Shown here: positions 14,111-14,778 of the stretch, piece after piece
Layout of the letters: each line of letters starts with the position of its first letter
Position numbering within the stretch: the first letter of the stretch is position 1
Assembly: GCA_018648945.1 (NCBI GenBank)
Contig: JABGQJ010000118.1
Location: 1 to 14,778, forward strand
Length of the DNA stretch: 14,778 nucleotides
Origin: Victivallales bacterium
GTDB lineage: Bacteria > Verrucomicrobiota > Lentisphaeria > Oligosphaerales > Lenti-02
Reading direction: 5' to 3'
Position numbers and translations under genes: made by a program
Notes under the pieces: generated by a model
Database searches by the model: none
The model's input: only the letters and a program-made list of their open reading frames with translations
Told to the model about the DNA's origin: nothing

Positions 14111-14778
14111 CGCCGCCCGGGAACCGGTGCCACGAGCAACCCGTCGTAGCCGCCAGGGACGAGCATCTTGCCCTGGTGCTCAACGACCAAGCCGGGGTTG
14201 GCGGCGAACTGGTGCCGAGCAAGCAGGCGGGGATGGGCCAGGTCAGAGATATCGACCACGACCAGCCGACCGAAGAAGCGGTCGGCGATGTAGAGGCGAT
14301 TCCCGTAGAGCGTCGGTTTGCCGCGCAGATCCGCGCCCTTGATCCCGTACTGGGTGAGCTCGTCCATGGGGCGTCGCTCGGCGCGATCGATCACGGCAAG
14401 GGCTCCCTTCCGGGTCGTGTAGAGCATCCGTTTGCCATCGGGCAGGACCACGAATCCATTCATGCTGCCCAGGCGATGCGGATAGCTGTCGCCACTCCAC
14501 CTGGCGGGTTCGCCAGCGGCCACATCGTACCAGAACGCTCCGGCCACATGCCAGAAACAGAGGGCGTACCGCCCCTCGGTCAGCCCCGGTGCAACCTGGT
14601 AGCCATAGAGCAGGCCATGTCGCTTGTCACGAAAGATGACCTTCGGCTTGGTGACGTTGCTCACATCGGCAACCAGGAAGTGGGACTTGCCCGCCGCCAG
14701 CAGCGCCCGCTTGCCGTCCGGGGTGAGAACCACCTGCCGGATCGGTCGGTTGCGTTCCTGCACCCGCCCCACCAGGCG
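14107..14778 (-). CDS. Beta-propeller-like repeat protein, 3' part (cut by the window end)
   Basis: The frame is open to the right edge, so the true start is outside; at least 223 residues are present. Repeated blades with the pattern hydrophobic strand, then D-x-S near the end, are visible: 'FLVADVSNVTKPKVI', 'LVVVDISDLAHPRLLARH', together with 'TPDGKRALLA' and 'LPDGKRMLYTT'. This is typical of LVIVD or WD40-like beta-propellers, which are often secreted or periplasmic binding or sensing modules in PVC bacteria. No catalytic motif is seen. It converges on purD, with only 40 bp between the stop codons, inside a shared hairpin. It may belong to a larger protein whose N-terminal part lies further right. 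The propeller reading is fairly sure; any function is not. Confidence 0.75.
   Translation of the reverse strand, partial: RLVGRVQERNRPIRQVVLTPDGKRALLAAGKSHFLVADVSNVTKPKVIFRDKRHGLLYGYQVAPGLTEGRYALCFWHVAGAFWYDVAAGEPARWSGDSYPHRLGSMNGFVVLPDGKRMLYTTRKGALAVIDRAERRPMDELTQYGIKGADLRGKPTLYGNRLYIADRFFGRLVVVDISDLAHPRLLARHQFAANPGLVVEHQGKMLVPGGYDGLLVAPVPGRR

Noticed and set aside
1..14778. CRISPR array, IS element, integrase or tRNA/rRNA gene
   Set aside because: No regularly spaced repeats, transposase or integrase motifs, terminal inverted repeats, or tRNA-like cloverleaf seen by eye.

Overview
The window is high-GC chromosomal DNA from a Gram-negative bacterium. An LpxD and a Skp/OmpH chaperone imply an outer membrane with lipid A. 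Two pseudopilins begin with short Arg/His leaders and no Gly before the cleavage site, and there is an unusually short alanyl-tRNA synthetase, a UroD-like protein and a Gfo/Idh/MocA oxidoreductase. This mix suggests the Planctomycetota-Verrucomicrobiota-Lentisphaerota (PVC) group or a nearby uncultured lineage, with Lentisphaerota as the best guess; that placement is inference. No tRNA, rRNA, CRISPR, IS element or phage gene was seen.

Layout. (1) 1-1500, plus strand: the tail of a GspH/FimT-like protein, then GspI/PilV-like and GspJ/PilW-like prepilin-type proteins, probably minor pseudopilins of a type II secretion or type IV pilus machine. (2) 1501-1781: convergent spacer with hairpins. (3) 7199-1782, minus strand: a four-gene operon in the order small unknown protein, large secreted clan GH-A-like glycosidase, UroD-like protein, Gfo/Idh/MocA oxidoreductase. 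It looks like a carbohydrate-use module. The oxidoreductase has a one-base deletion inside its Rossmann motif. (4) 8508-7406, minus strand: an esterase and a cupin joined by an ATGA stop/start overlap. (5) 8509-8639: divergent promoter region with a GC-rich hairpin. (6) 8640-14066, plus strand: alaS (short form), a STAS-domain protein, a Skp-like chaperone, lpxD and purD, closely spaced. This mixes translation, regulation, envelope assembly and purine synthesis. (7) 14063-14110: a long hairpin spanning the stop codons of two converging genes. (8) 14107-14778, minus strand: the 3' part of a beta-propeller-like protein that runs off the window.

Several starts were moved from the longest open frame to the codon with a good Shine-Dalgarno site: the glycosidase to GTG 6781, the UroD-like protein to ATG 4100, the small protein to ATG 7199, and the Skp-like protein to ATG 11044. 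No wholly new defence or mobile system is evident. The points most worth following are the glycosidase/UroD/oxidoreductase operon, the truncated AlaRS, the frameshift, the repeated intergenic hairpin and the shared-stop hairpin.
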